DNA of 64,000 nt from Chryseobacterium hagamense (GCF_007991455.1 NZ_BJYJ01000010.1:62001-126000); one strand, 5' to 3'. Positions 49,877 through 59,591 are shown, counted from the stretch's first letter. Made by a program: numbers and translations. The notes: generated by a model not told the origin, from the letters alone.

Positions 49877-50634
49877 TGAATAACAACGATAAAAAGGACG
49901 ATTTCATCTTTGGATTACGTCCGGTGATTGAAGCTATTGAAGCGGGAAAAACAATTGACAAGGTCTTTGTGCAGAATGCGCTGCAGGGACCGATTTATGC
50001 TGAACTTAAAGCTATTTTAGCTCAAAATAAAATCCGTCCCAACTATGTGCCGGTTGAAAAACTGAACCGTTTTACCAGGAAAAACCATCAGGGGGTGGTG
50101 GCCTTCATTTCGGACGTTCCTTTTCATAAAGTGGAGGATATTGTGCCCCAGCTTTTCGAAGAAGGAAAGACCCCTTTCCTATTGATTTTAGACCGATTGA
50201 CCGATGTGAGGAACTTCGGAGCGATCTGCAGAACTGCAGAATGTGTGGGGGTGGATGCCGTGATTATTCCGGAAAAAGGAGCGGCACCGATCAATTCGGA
50301 TGCCATTAAAACATCGGCGGGCGCTTTATATAATGTGAAAATATGCAAGGCCCCGAACCTGGCTCATGTCGTGGATTTCCTTCAGCAGAGCGGAATTTCC
50401 GTATATGCGGCCAGTGAAAAAGCCGAAAAGCTGATTTACGACGTTAACTTTACAGAACCATGCGCAGTCGTAATGGGAAATGAGGAAACGGGAATATCCA
50501 AAGAAGTCCTGCACCATGCTGACGATAAAATCAAGCTTCCTATTGAAGGAAAAACCCAGTCTTTAAATGTTTCCGTTGCCTGCGGAGCGATTTTATATGA
50601 AGCGGTACGGCAGAAATTCACCAAAGCCAATTAA
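49876..50634 (+). CDS. rlmB: 23S rRNA (guanosine-2251-2'-O)-methyltransferase
   Basis: This 252-residue SPOUT methyltransferase has an N-terminal L30e-like substrate domain (FIFGLRPVIEAIEAGKTIDK ... NHQGVVAFISD) and a C-terminal trefoil knot with motif 1 LDRLTDVRNFGAICRTAE (~100), motif 2 VVMGNEETGIS (~198) and motif 3 LPIEGKTQSLNVSVACGAIL (~218-237). It methylates G2251 of 23S rRNA in the P-loop. It is coupled to the upstream hypothetical gene. Confidence 0.93.
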   Translation: MNNNDKKDDFIFGLRPVIEAIEAGKTIDKVFVQNALQGPIYAELKAILAQNKIRPNYVPVEKLNRFTRKNHQGVVAFISDVPFHKVEDIVPQLFEEGKTPFLLILDRLTDVRNFGAICRTAECVGVDAVIIPEKGAAPINSDAIKTSAGALYNVKICKAPNLAHVVDFLQQSGISVYAASEKAEKLIYDVNFTEPCAVVMGNEETGISKEVLHHADDKIKLPIEGKTQSLNVSVACGAILYEAVRQKFTKAN

Positions 50635-50658
50635 TTAATCAACATTAAAAAATTCCAA

Positions 50659-51711
50659 ATGAAAAATATAGCAGCATTAGCGCTGATTTCAACCATAGCT
50701 TTAGTTTCGTGCAATAAAAAAGAAACGGCAAAAATAACGAAAGTAGATCCTAAAACCGGAAAAACCATCACCGTGGAAGTTCCGGCCGATTCCGTGGCGA
50801 AAGTGGAAGAAAATCCTGCTATCAAAGACTCTGCAGGGATCTATACACAAACCTTTAAACTGGAAAAAGGGAAAACCTATCCGCTGACGACCTATCAGAG
50901 AGATACCAAAACCATGACGGATCCCAACGGGAAAACCATCAACGCCACCAGCGAATCTACGGACGAGATGTCTTTTATGGTCAATGACATCAAAGGAAAT
51001 GTTTACGACATCACCCTGAATCTTATTGCCAAGAGAAACTCCCAGACTGCTCAGGGGAAAACCCTTGTGGTGGACACCAAATTGCCGATCCCGAAAGAAG
51101 ACGATCTGAAGATGATCTGGAACATCAACAGGGCACTGACGGGAAATAAACTGAACATGAAAATGGACACGAAAGGAAACGTTATTTCCATTACCGGATT
51201 CGATGCAGTTTACAACAAAGTGGCTAATTCCGTAGGCACACTGATTAAAGATAAGAATCAGAAAGAAAGTGTAGTGGCCAGCCTTAAAGAATCCTTCAAT
51301 GAAAAAGTGCTGAAAGATCAGTTCACCAAAAACCTGACGATCATTCCTAAAAAAGGAGCTAAAATCGGAGGAAAATGGTCCAACAGTGAAAATGCTGACG
51401 CCCAGGGAAGAATCAAAGTAACCTCGAATTATACGCTGAAAAGTGCAGGAAACGGTGTGGTCGAGATTTCCGTTTCGGGAGGAATTCCTAAAAAGGTGGA
51501 AAAACAGAACCAGGGCGATGTTACCCACAGCTTAAGCAGCGAGCTCGCACAGAACGGAACCATTAAGTTTGACCAGAATACGGGATGGATCAAAAACCAG
51601 AACATTTCCGTAAAGACCACCCAGATCGAAAGTATTTCGAAAGGAAAAGAATCCCAGTCGATGACCAGTGTCTCCAATTCTTCCGTGATGGTGAACCCGA
51701 CAGCTAAATAG
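50659..51711 (+). CDS. DUF6263-like lipoprotein
   Basis: This 350-residue lipoprotein has signal and lipobox STIALVSCNKKE (Cys ~19), then a ~30-residue polar linker and a repeated beta-rich domain: FKLEKGKTYPLTTYQRDTKT (~67), MSFMVNDIKGNVYDITLNL, LNMKMDTKGNVISITGFD and FTKNLTIIPKKGAKIGGKWS. This layout fits DUF6263, a family of unknown function in Bacteroidota. It lies 24 bp after rlmB. The next 96 bases contain no obvious terminator. Confidence 0.75.
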   Translation: MKNIAALALISTIALVSCNKKETAKITKVDPKTGKTITVEVPADSVAKVEENPAIKDSAGIYTQTFKLEKGKTYPLTTYQRDTKTMTDPNGKTINATSESTDEMSFMVNDIKGNVYDITLNLIAKRNSQTAQGKTLVVDTKLPIPKEDDLKMIWNINRALTGNKLNMKMDTKGNVISITGFDAVYNKVANSVGTLIKDKNQKESVVASLKESFNEKVLKDQFTKNLTIIPKKGAKIGGKWSNSENADAQGRIKVTSNYTLKSAGNGVVEISVSGGIPKKVEKQNQGDVTHSLSSELAQNGTIKFDQNTGWIKNQNISVKTTQIESISKGKESQSMTSVSNSSVMVNPTAK

Positions 51712-51807
51712 ATACAGGACTTCAGGGGTTGAAGAGTTTGAGTGTATGGCCATCTGACCGGCGGTCTGCAAAACCGGACTTTAACGTAAAAACTTACATA
51801 AAAAATT

Positions 51808-52032
51808 ATGAAATATATTCTTGAGCTCGTACTCAGCGCCATTATTATTTTCTTCGTCTGGAATATTCTTAAAAGGGTATTCTTCAAGACATTTTACAGT
51901 TACCGGTTCAATAACCAGAACAATAATAGCAAGCCGGATCTACAAAACTCTGACAAGAATAACCAGAGCCTCAACTGGGATGCGGAAACCGTAGACTATG
52001 AGGAGGTAAAAGAAAACAAGGACAAAAAATAA
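51808..52032 (+). CDS. DUF4834 family protein
   Basis: This 74-residue protein has a single N-terminal membrane helix (YILELVLSAIIIFFVWNIL), a short basic turn (KRVFFKTFYSYRF) and an Asn/Asp/Lys-rich tail with the WDAETVDYEEV motif of DUF4834. It precedes the YfhO gene by 33 bp, its usual neighbour in Flavobacteriia, and is probably co-transcribed. The function is unknown. Confidence 0.8.
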   Translation: MKYILELVLSAIIIFFVWNILKRVFFKTFYSYRFNNQNNNSKPDLQNSDKNNQSLNWDAETVDYEEVKENKDKK

Positions 52033-52065
52033 CCATTCCGACAAGTAAAGATCATAACCATCCAC

Positions 52066-54600
52066 ATGGCGAAAAATAAAAACCTGATTTATATTGCAAT
52101 TTCATTAGTTGTATTTATCGTTTTAGCATTTTTATACTCCACCCCCGTTATTACGGGAAAACAGCTTTTCCAGCATGACATCGTGCAGTACCGCGGCGGA
52201 GCCAAAGAACTTCTCGATTACCGGGACGCTGCCGGAAAGGAAACGTACTGGAGCGACTCCATGTTCGGAGGGATGCCGACGTATCAGATGGGAAGCCGGT
52301 TTGAAGGGGATATTATCAAAAACATCGACTCCAAGCTGAACTTTTTCCCGCGGCCCGTCAATTACCTGTTCTTACTTGCGGCAGGCTTTTTCCTGCTGGG
52401 AATGGTCGTGGTGAGAAACTGGAAATATGCCCTCCTGGGTGCTACTTTTTTCAGTCTTTCCACTTATTTTTATATTGCTATTGCAGCCGGGCACAACGGT
52501 AAAATCAATACCATTGAGTATTTTGCCCCGCTTTTAGCCGGTATCCTTCTGGTGTACATCCGGAAGCAGTACATTTGGGGATTCATCGTTACCACCCTTT
52601 TCATGGGGCTTCAGATTGCGGCGAACCATCCGCAGATGACGTATTATCTGTTTCTGGCATTAGGGTTTTTATTCCTGTCCGAACTCATCAGGACGATCCA
52701 GAAAAAGACACCGGTAAAACACTTCCTGATCTCTTCAGGAATTATAGCCGCTTCATGTTTGATAGGCGTAGGAATGAACTCCCAGAGGATCATGGCCAAC
52801 TCCGAATATATTAAAGAAACCGTCCGCGGAAAGCAGATCCTTACCAACGAAAGCCATACCGGCGGAGATTCCGGGATGGACAAGGAAAGCATGCTGATGT
52901 GGAGCTACGGAAAGCTGGAAACGCTGAACCTTTTCATCCCCAGACTGATGGGCGGCGGAAGCCAGGAACCGGAAGGCAAGGAAATGATGGCGAAAATCCA
53001 GGAACTGGTTCAGCAGAATGTAAGTTCACAGGCTGAATATGACAGGATTTCCAAAGGCTTCGGAAGCCTTACATATTGGGGCGACCAGCCGGGAACTTCG
53101 GGACCGGCCTATCAGGGAGCGATTGTATGTTTCCTTGCACTTTTAGGATTTTTCTTTGCCTGGAAAAAATACCGTTACTGGATCCTGGGCGCTTCGATTC
53201 TTACGGTTTTCCTGGCATGGGGCAGCAACTTCATGGCGCTTTCCGATTTCTTTATCGATTTTATTCCTTTCTACAACAAATTCAGGGCACCGTCTTCCAT
53301 CCTGGTGGTCGTGGAATTGTTATTCCCTCTCATCGCCATTATCGGATTGTACCGGTTCTTTGCGGATAACGAATTAACCCAGGAATATAAACAGAGAATC
53401 CTCCTGTATGTGGGCGGCGGGACCTTAGGCTTTGTCCTGATCCTGCTGCTCTTCGGAAAATCCCTTTTGGGTTTCCAGACGGAAAATGAAAAGACTTACC
53501 TCCCTCCTTTCCTGTTGGATTATCTGGTAGATGAAAGATTTAAAATGTTCAGGATCGACGCTATTAAAGCGTTCTTTTATGTGGCGATTACCGTTGCGGC
53601 CTTATTTATGGTTTTAAAACAGAAGCTGAATCAGAACATTGCTCTGATAATAATCGGGGTTGTGAGTTTATTCGATTTATGGACGGTAAACAAGCGGTAT
53701 CTGAATGATGAAAACTATGTAGATAAGGTCTTTGCCGAAAATCCTTTCCAGACGGAAAGCTCGGATCTTCTGGCTGAAAAGGCACAGGGAAATCCGAACC
53801 TGGAATCGATCCTTGCCAATGTAAATGTGAATAAAACCCTGGAGACAATTGCCGAAAAAGACAAAACGCATTACCGGATTTTCAACAATATCCTGGGAAC
53901 CTTCAGCGAGACGAATACTTCGTACTTTAAACCGTCTATCGGAGGATACCACGCGGTAAAGCTGAGAAGATACGATGATGTCATCAACGAATATTTCCAG
54001 GTGATGGACTCGGTGAAAGTTCCGAATATCCTGAATCTTCTGAATGCCAAATACCTGGTTTTGGGCGGACCGGAACAGCCACAGGCAATGCCGAATCCAA
54101 AAGCCAACGGAAACGCGTGGTTTGTGAGTGATCTGAAATTTACGGATTCCCCGAACCAGGAAATTAAGGCCATCGGTACCATCAACAGTAAAAAAACAGC
54201 GGTTATCGCATCTTCCGACCGGAAATATTTTGAAGGAAAACCGGTTGAGGCCGATTCCACCGCATTTATCAATTTAACAAAATACCAACCGAACGAGCTG
54301 GAATTCAGGTCTCAGTCGAAAACGCCGCAGCTGGCTGTATTTTCAGAGATTTATTATCCTCACGGCTGGAAGATGTTTATTGATGAGAAAGAAGTACCTT
54401 ACCTCAAAGCCGACTACCTTTTGCGTGCCGTACACGTTCCTGCAGGAAGCCACCACGTACGCATGGTCTTTGAACCGGAAGTCATCGAAAAAGGAAAATG
54501 GATTTCACTAATCTGCTTCGGGTTGTTCATTATTTTGAGCGGACTGGGGATATTTTTCCTTTACCGCAAAACAGACAAAAGAAAAGTGGCTGAATTATAG
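52066..54600 (+). CDS. YfhO-family membrane protein
   Basis: This 844-residue polytopic protein has about 12-13 membrane helices and a large extracytoplasmic region after ~540. GT-C-like features include the first-loop acidic residues FQHDIVQYRGGAKELLDY (~38-55), FYNKFRAPSSILVVVELLF (~405) and the C-terminal FSEIYYPHGWKMFIDEKEVP sandwich. YfhO proteins are thought to be lipid-linked glycosyltransferases for teichoic or other surface polymers. The location upstream of a glycosyltransferase gene fits envelope glycan work. Confidence 0.88.
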   Translation: MAKNKNLIYIAISLVVFIVLAFLYSTPVITGKQLFQHDIVQYRGGAKELLDYRDAAGKETYWSDSMFGGMPTYQMGSRFEGDIIKNIDSKLNFFPRPVNYLFLLAAGFFLLGMVVVRNWKYALLGATFFSLSTYFYIAIAAGHNGKINTIEYFAPLLAGILLVYIRKQYIWGFIVTTLFMGLQIAANHPQMTYYLFLALGFLFLSELIRTIQKKTPVKHFLISSGIIAASCLIGVGMNSQRIMANSEYIKETVRGKQILTNESHTGGDSGMDKESMLMWSYGKLETLNLFIPRLMGGGSQEPEGKEMMAKIQELVQQNVSSQAEYDRISKGFGSLTYWGDQPGTSGPAYQGAIVCFLALLGFFFAWKKYRYWILGASILTVFLAWGSNFMALSDFFIDFIPFYNKFRAPSSILVVVELLFPLIAIIGLYRFFADNELTQEYKQRILLYVGGGTLGFVLILLLFGKSLLGFQTENEKTYLPPFLLDYLVDERFKMFRIDAIKAFFYVAITVAALFMVLKQKLNQNIALIIIGVVSLFDLWTVNKRYLNDENYVDKVFAENPFQTESSDLLAEKAQGNPNLESILANVNVNKTLETIAEKDKTHYRIFNNILGTFSETNTSYFKPSIGGYHAVKLRRYDDVINEYFQVMDSVKVPNILNLLNAKYLVLGGPEQPQAMPNPKANGNAWFVSDLKFTDSPNQEIKAIGTINSKKTAVIASSDRKYFEGKPVEADSTAFINLTKYQPNELEFRSQSKTPQLAVFSEIYYPHGWKMFIDEKEVPYLKADYLLRAVHVPAGSHHVRMVFEPEVIEKGKWISLICFGLFIILSGLGIFFLYRKTDKRKVAEL

Positions 54601-54759
54601 AAATTCAAAAGTCTGAAAAAGCGGTGTATTGATGATTACGCAGAAATATAGAACGGACCTGAGGCACTCCGGTAAATTTCAATGTAAAAAATAGCTATCA
54701 TTTTGGTCATGAAACATTCATCAATAAGTGTTTTGACCAACCTGACTAAAATATAAATG

Positions 54760-54767
54760 TACATTTG
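54760..54767 (+). promoter_or_regulatory. -7 element of the glycosyltransferase gene
   Basis: TACATTTG, preceded by TTTG at 54732-54735, about 65 bases before the start at 54833. Confidence 0.45.
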
Positions 54768-54832
54768 CCGACTGTTGAATAACCAATAGCCCTGATCGTC
54801 TTTTGCATCTTTTGCGGTAAAAATAACAATCA

Positions 54833-56149
54833 ATGATTCCACAAAAAAAAATACTCATTATCACCTATTACTGGCCTCCTGCGGGAGGTCCCGGTGTTCA
54901 GAGATGGCTGAAGTTTGCCAAATACCTGCCGGAAAACGGCTGGACCCCTGTGATCTATACACCGGAAAATCCAAGCTACCCTTTACTGGATGAAAGCCTG
55001 CTGAAAGATATTCCGGATGGTCTTGAGATTATAAAAACAAAAATCTGGGAACCGTATCAGCTGGCTGAAAAGCTGAACAAAAGCAATAAAAAATTCAAAG
55101 CCGGACAGTTTGATGTCGGCAACAACCAGAGCTGGAAATCCAGGCTTTCGATCTGGGTACGCGGGAATTTCTTCATCCCTGATGCGAGGGTATTCTGGGT
55201 GAAACCATCCGTTAAGTTCCTGGAACAGTATTTAAAGGAAAACAAAATCGATGCTGTGGTGACTTCAGGGCCGCCGCATTCCCTTCACCTTATCGGTTTG
55301 GCATTAAAAGAAAGGTTTCCCGATCTGAAATGGATTGCCGATTTCCGCGATCCCTGGACGGAAATTTCTTATTATAAACATTTAAAGCTTACCAAAAATT
55401 CCGACCGTAAGCACCGCCAACTGGAAAGTGAAGTCTTCAGGAACGCGGATATAACTCTGGCGACCAGCTACACCGATGCTGAAAACTTCAGAAAGAACGG
55501 TGCCCATGCCCTCTGCATTACCAACGGATTTGATGAATCCGATGCCGGTTCACAAATCAGTAAATCAACAGCAGATGATCATCAGCAACGAAAGTTCACC
55601 CTCAGTTATATCGGGGTTCTGGAACAGCTTAGAAATCCTGAAAACCTCTGGAAAGCTCTGGATGAACTGGTGAAAACAAATCGTGATTTTGCAGAAAGTT
55701 TCACTTTAAAATTCGCAGGAAGGATCGATGATAAAATTTTAAACTCGATTGAACAATCAGCTTTAAAGAACCATATTACAAACCTGGGCTATCTTTCGCA
55801 TGATAAGGCCATAAACGAAATGCAGGTTTCCGATATTCTACTGATTACCAATTTTCCGAATGTCTCTTCCAAAGGCATCATTCCGGGAAAGATTTTCGAA
55901 TATCTGGCCACGGGAAAACAGATTATTTCTTTCGGGCCTGATGAGGCCGATGTGGCTCGGATCCTTGAAGATACCCGGGCCGGTAAACACTTCAGCTATG
56001 ATGATACCGCAGAAATCAAGGCATTCCTCCTTGAAAAATTTAAGCTGTGGAAAAACGGCCATTTAACTGCCAATATCCAAAATATTGAACAGTTTTCGAG
56101 AAGGCATCTGACGAAAAAGCTGGCTGAAATTTTAGACCGTTTCTTTTAA
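54833..56149 (+). CDS. Glycosyltransferase, GT4-like
   Basis: This 438-residue GT-B enzyme has an N-terminal domain with KILIITYYWPPAGGPGVQRW (residues ~6-25), DAVVTSGPPHSLHLIG (~143) and WIADFRDPWTEISYY (~168). The C-terminal GT1 domain has FTLSYIGVLEQLRNPENLWK and the nucleotide-sugar site SSKGIIPGKIFEYLATGKQI (~345-364). There is no membrane helix. The exact sugar and acceptor cannot be predicted. The enzyme probably acts in surface polysaccharide or glycoprotein assembly. Confidence 0.87.
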   Translation: MIPQKKILIITYYWPPAGGPGVQRWLKFAKYLPENGWTPVIYTPENPSYPLLDESLLKDIPDGLEIIKTKIWEPYQLAEKLNKSNKKFKAGQFDVGNNQSWKSRLSIWVRGNFFIPDARVFWVKPSVKFLEQYLKENKIDAVVTSGPPHSLHLIGLALKERFPDLKWIADFRDPWTEISYYKHLKLTKNSDRKHRQLESEVFRNADITLATSYTDAENFRKNGAHALCITNGFDESDAGSQISKSTADDHQQRKFTLSYIGVLEQLRNPENLWKALDELVKTNRDFAESFTLKFAGRIDDKILNSIEQSALKNHITNLGYLSHDKAINEMQVSDILLITNFPNVSSKGIIPGKIFEYLATGKQIISFGPDEADVARILEDTRAGKHFSYDDTAEIKAFLLEKFKLWKNGHLTANIQNIEQFSRRHLTKKLAEILDRFF

Positions 56150-56192
56150 CCGTACAGGATTTAACACATCAGTCATATCCCGTGAAAATATT

Positions 56193-56398
56193 TTAAGGTG
56201 AACTCGAAGAAGAACTGGAGCGAGCAGCCTGGAAGAGAGAAGCAGGATGCAGGAAGTCTGTCCCGTCAAAATATCATAAAGATCTTAATAATCAAACAAA
56301 ACATTTTGTCATTCTATCTAAAATCCTGAATAAAACCGCCTTAATTTTATTTTGATTAAATAAGAGATTGAATATAAATTGAAAACAATCAAATTGGT
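56193..56398 (+). repeat. TTAACGTGAA-family intergenic repeat, copy C (short form)
   Basis: Begins TTTAAGGTGAACTCGAAG and carries GAGCAGCCTGGAAGAGAGAA, AATAATCAAACAAAAC and AAAATCCTGAATAAAACCGC, which align in order with copies A and B. A right-end-like GAATTCATGTTATTTT occurs further on at 56491-56506. Confidence 0.62.
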
Positions 56399-56408
56399 AT
56401 GGTCTTAA

Positions 56409-56423
56409 AGTCCTGAAAGGACT
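56409..56423. repeat. AGTCCT-GAA-AGGACT hairpin
   Basis: A perfect 6-bp inverted repeat. Similar GTCCT/AGGAC hairpins occur in copy D at about 27812-27826. Confidence 0.5.
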
Positions 56424-56532
56424 GAATCATTGATTTATCCCACGAAGAATCTTTTGAATTAATTAAATATTTGACTGCGAATTGAATACAGTCGAATTCA
56501 TGTTATTTTAGAGCAAATTAGAGGAAGTATAA

Positions 56533-56755
56533 CCATCAAATTCTCTCTTCGTGACTGATGTGTTAAAACAGAGCACCCGCCATTTGCCAAAATCCGTACA
56601 ATCCATAAGACTTTTAACTGTAAACATTTTAAAAATCTTTGATTTTTATCTAAAGTGTTCTGAAATATACGCAAACCATCAAATTCTTTCTTTATGACTG
56701 ATGTGTTAAAACAGAGCATCTGCCATTTGTGAAAATCCCTATAATCCGTGGGAGA
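56533..56755. repeat. Direct repeat pair, 143-bp period
   Basis: Two ~79-bp units (56533-56611 and 56676-56755) share CCATCAAATTCT, TGACTGATGTGTTAAAACAG and AGCA-C-GCCATTTG, then AAAATCC-TA-AATCC. Between them lies AAAAATCTTTGATTTTTATC, which also occurs near 39770. No gene is visible. Confidence 0.65.
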
Positions 56756-56757
56756 CC

Positions 56758-57396
56758 TTAAATCGTCCATTGGTCATTGACCACTCCTACCAGATAATAT
56801 TTTCCGTTGAGCTGTTCAAAAACCAACCGTAGGCAATCCCAGTCCATTTCGGTATCTTCACCTGAACCTTTGACGAAATTCTCCGTAAAATCTGCTTTAG
56901 GATAAACGTCCCGTAAATTGTTCAGGGAATTGCCCCGTCCCTGGAATTCATTAATAGATACCTGCCCGGTTGCGAAATCTTTTGCATAGACCCATTTGAT
57001 CAGATAATCAGTAACCGTCGATTTGTACAGATCTCCTGAACCATCCGATGCACCCCAGGTAAAAATAGTTTTTGTAGGCTGGTATTTAATGAAATCAGAT
57101 TTTGAAAAAAGTTTATCGCTCTCCGGACTTACAAAAGCATACATTGAAAAACGAACGCCTTTTTCAGGATGGATGAATTCCGCAAACCTTTTGTAATTCT
57201 TATCGTGCAATGCCTGAAGAACGGCTTCATTGGCTGCTTTAAGCGCAGTTTCCTTAGCCATGACCAATGATCTCCCCTGCATCTTTTCTGTTTGTGAAGG
57301 TTTAAGGGAATCTGATTTGTCATTAACAAATTTTTCCGGATTCTTTTTACAGGAAGCCACGGCTAAGAAAGATAAAAGGAGGACTGCTTTTTTCAT
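56758..57396 (-). CDS. Hypothetical lipoprotein
   Basis: The start is placed at the ATG at 57396 for its lipoprotein signal (KKAVLLLSFLAVASC). It encodes 212 residues. The mature part has a helical start (MAKETALKAANEAVLQALHD), an HPEKGVRFSMYAFVS segment (~75) and a C-terminal strand pair (MDWDCLRLVFEQLNGKYYLV, GVVNDQWTI). It resembles a SnoaL/NTF2-like or DUF-type sensor fold but is not assigned. It is monocistronic, with intergenic repeats downstream. Confidence 0.65.
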   Translation of the reverse strand: MKKAVLLLSFLAVASCKKNPEKFVNDKSDSLKPSQTEKMQGRSLVMAKETALKAANEAVLQALHDKNYKRFAEFIHPEKGVRFSMYAFVSPESDKLFSKSDFIKYQPTKTIFTWGASDGSGDLYKSTVTDYLIKWVYAKDFATGQVSINEFQGRGNSLNNLRDVYPKADFTENFVKGSGEDTEMDWDCLRLVFEQLNGKYYLVGVVNDQWTI

Positions 57397-57541
57397 ATTT
57401 TTCTCAATATTCAACCTTAATATTCACCAAAACAGATGCCACATTTTTAATATTTACATGTATTCTTCTGTTTTAATAAAAGATAATCATCAGTTGTACG
57501 GTTTTTGCTGGATTTAAGACTTATTGCCTTATCGTTTTTTG

Positions 57542-57549
57542 TAATTTTG
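57542..57549 (+). promoter_or_regulatory. -7 element of the YpdA gene, apparently leaderless
   Basis: TAATTTTG matches TAnnTTTG and ends four bases before the ATG at 57554. Confidence 0.55.
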
Positions 57550-57553
57550 TTCT

Positions 57554-58519
57554 ATGGAAATTTTAGATGTTCTTATTATCGGCGGCGGACCTATCGGATT
57601 AAACTGTGCGCTGGAAGCCCGGAAATACAACCTCAGCTATTTAATTATCGAAAAAGGAACCATCGTGAATTCCTTATACAACTATCCTTTATACATGCGT
57701 TTTTTCTCGACAGCGGATAAGCTGGAGATCGATGGAATCCCGTTTATTTCTACCGCTCCGAAACCGGGAAGACAGGAAGCTCTGGAATATTATCAGGGCA
57801 TTGCCCGGCAGCGGGATCTCAACATCCACCTGTATGAGAAAGTGGAAAAAGTTTCCAAAGACAATAAGATCTTCACCATTGAAACAACGAAAGGAATATA
57901 TGCCGCCCGGAATGTTATTATTTCTACCGGGTTTTATGACATTCCTAATCTGATGAATATTCCGGGTGAACACTTACCCAAAGTAAAACATTATTATACC
58001 GAACCTTACCCTTACGCCAGACAGAAAATTGTGGTGGTCGGTTCAAGCAATTCCGCAGTGGATGCCGCTCTGGAAACCTACCGGAAAGGTGCGGAAGTAA
58101 CGATGATCATCCGTCATGACGAAATCTCGCCCAGCGTAAAATATTGGGTAAAGCCGGATATCGAAAACCGGATTGCAGAAGGAAGCATTACGGCACATTT
58201 CAGAGCCGAATTACTGGAAATTAAAGAACATTCCGTTGTTTTCAAAGATAAAGACGGGAAAATCAGTGAGATTGAAAACGATTTCGTACTGGCCATGACG
58301 GGCTACCTTCCCAACTTCGATTTCCTGAAAGATTCCGGTATCGAACTGCAGGGCGAATGCCTGAACCCTGTTTACCATCCTGAAACCATGGAAACCAACG
58401 TCCCGGATTTATACCTTGCCGGTGTGGTCTGCGGCGGAAAGGATACGCATCTTTGGTTCATCGAAAACTCCAGGATCCATGCAGAAATGATTATCCGGAA
58501 TATTCTTGCAAAACGTTGA
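57554..58519 (+). CDS. YpdA-family (bacillithiol) disulfide reductase
   Basis: This 321-residue flavoprotein has a thioredoxin-reductase-like fold. The FAD motif is VLIIGGGPIGLNCALEARKY (~5-24), the NADPH motif KIVVVGSSNSAVDAALETYR (~157-176), and FVLAMTGYLPNFDFL and the final YLAGVVCGGKDTHLWFIENS follow. It lacks the CxxC of thioredoxin reductase, as YpdA does. In Bacillus-type systems YpdA reduces bacillithiol disulfide. The thiol used here is not shown by the window. The gene appears to be leaderless. Confidence 0.88.
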   Translation: MEILDVLIIGGGPIGLNCALEARKYNLSYLIIEKGTIVNSLYNYPLYMRFFSTADKLEIDGIPFISTAPKPGRQEALEYYQGIARQRDLNIHLYEKVEKVSKDNKIFTIETTKGIYAARNVIISTGFYDIPNLMNIPGEHLPKVKHYYTEPYPYARQKIVVVGSSNSAVDAALETYRKGAEVTMIIRHDEISPSVKYWVKPDIENRIAEGSITAHFRAELLEIKEHSVVFKDKDGKISEIENDFVLAMTGYLPNFDFLKDSGIELQGECLNPVYHPETMETNVPDLYLAGVVCGGKDTHLWFIENSRIHAEMIIRNILAKR

Positions 58520-58592
58520 TATTCTATTGTTTTAAAGATGGGTTTATTTATTATTTGAGCTATCTTTAAGCCACTTTTATATTGAATATGAT

Positions 58593-59591
58593 ATGAACAA
58601 GTTTTTAATCGCCGCATCGCTTACCGCTATGCTTTTTTCAGCCCGGGCTTCAGCGCAGAAAGACAGTATCCGCCAGTATGTTTCTAAGGCGCTGGATATT
58701 ATGCAGCATAAATCCGTTAATAAATCAAGGATAAACTGGGAAGAATTATCCCGTATAACGCTTAGTGATGCCTCTGAAGCCAGAACAATCAAAGAAACCT
58801 ATCCTGTTCTCGGAAAAGCATTACGGGCACTGAAAGATTCGCACTCCAAATTTTATCCTGCAGAGGAAGTAAGGCAATACACCTTAGGCTACAAGGCCAC
58901 GGGACAGGCATTTCCGGTAATTGAAGGTAAGCTGCTGGAAAATAAATATGCTTATATCAGTCTACCCGATATCGGATCTTTCAACAAAGACGACTGGAAT
59001 CTGTACATCAATACCTTTTATTCCAAAGTAAATGAACTGCAGAAACAGAAGCCCAAAGGGTGGATTTTAGACCTGAGAAACAATTATGGAGGAATGCTTT
59101 ATCCCATGTATGCCGCTGCCGCACCGTTTTTCGACCGTAAAAATATTGTTGGCACAAAGGACGCTGAAGGGAATATTGAATATTTCAACTATAAAGACGG
59201 GAAGTTTTACGAAGGCCCTGCAGCAACCCAGTTTTTCACGCTGAAAGAAAGACAGCCTTCGCAAATAAAAGCACCCGTTGCCGTACTGGTGAATAAAGTC
59301 ACCGGCAGTTCTGCTGAATTTATAACCGCTGCATTCGCAGGACAGAAAAATGTAAACCTGATCGGCGTAAATACGCAGGGTTTAACATCCGCAAATCAGG
59401 AATATAAGCTTTCCGACGGATCTTTTCTTGTTTTAACCATCGGAAATATCATAGACCGTACAGGAAAAGAATACAATATCATCGGAGAAGGAATTGCTCC
59501 GGACATCAGGATAGAAAAGACTGATGACAAAACAAAAACCAATGAAGCTTACATGAATACGGCATTCAGGTATATCGATGGTAAGCTTTGA
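58593..59591 (+). CDS. S41 family peptidase
   Basis: This 332-residue secreted peptidase has a signal peptide (~1-22, ending ARASA), a helical N-terminal domain, and the S41 core: KGWILDLRNNYGGMLYPMYA (~155), VAVLVNKVTGSSAEFITAAF with the nucleophile Ser (~234), VNLIGVNTQGLTSANQEYKL and GEGIAPDIRIEK. There is no PDZ domain, so it belongs to the tail-specific-protease-like group without PDZ. The substrate is unknown. It lies 73 bp after the YpdA gene. Confidence 0.86.
   Translation: MNKFLIAASLTAMLFSARASAQKDSIRQYVSKALDIMQHKSVNKSRINWEELSRITLSDASEARTIKETYPVLGKALRALKDSHSKFYPAEEVRQYTLGYKATGQAFPVIEGKLLENKYAYISLPDIGSFNKDDWNLYINTFYSKVNELQKQKPKGWILDLRNNYGGMLYPMYAAAAPFFDRKNIVGTKDAEGNIEYFNYKDGKFYEGPAATQFFTLKERQPSQIKAPVAVLVNKVTGSSAEFITAAFAGQKNVNLIGVNTQGLTSANQEYKLSDGSFLVLTIGNIIDRTGKEYNIIGEGIAPDIRIEKTDDKTKTNEAYMNTAFRYIDGKL

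Noticed and set aside
50701..51528. 275-codon minus-strand open frame
   Set aside because: Antisense to the DUF6263-like lipoprotein gene; no recognisable domain.
51712..51807. Possible tRNA in the gap after the DUF6263 gene
   Set aside because: A GC-richer stretch drew attention, but no cloverleaf or conserved T-loop could be drawn.
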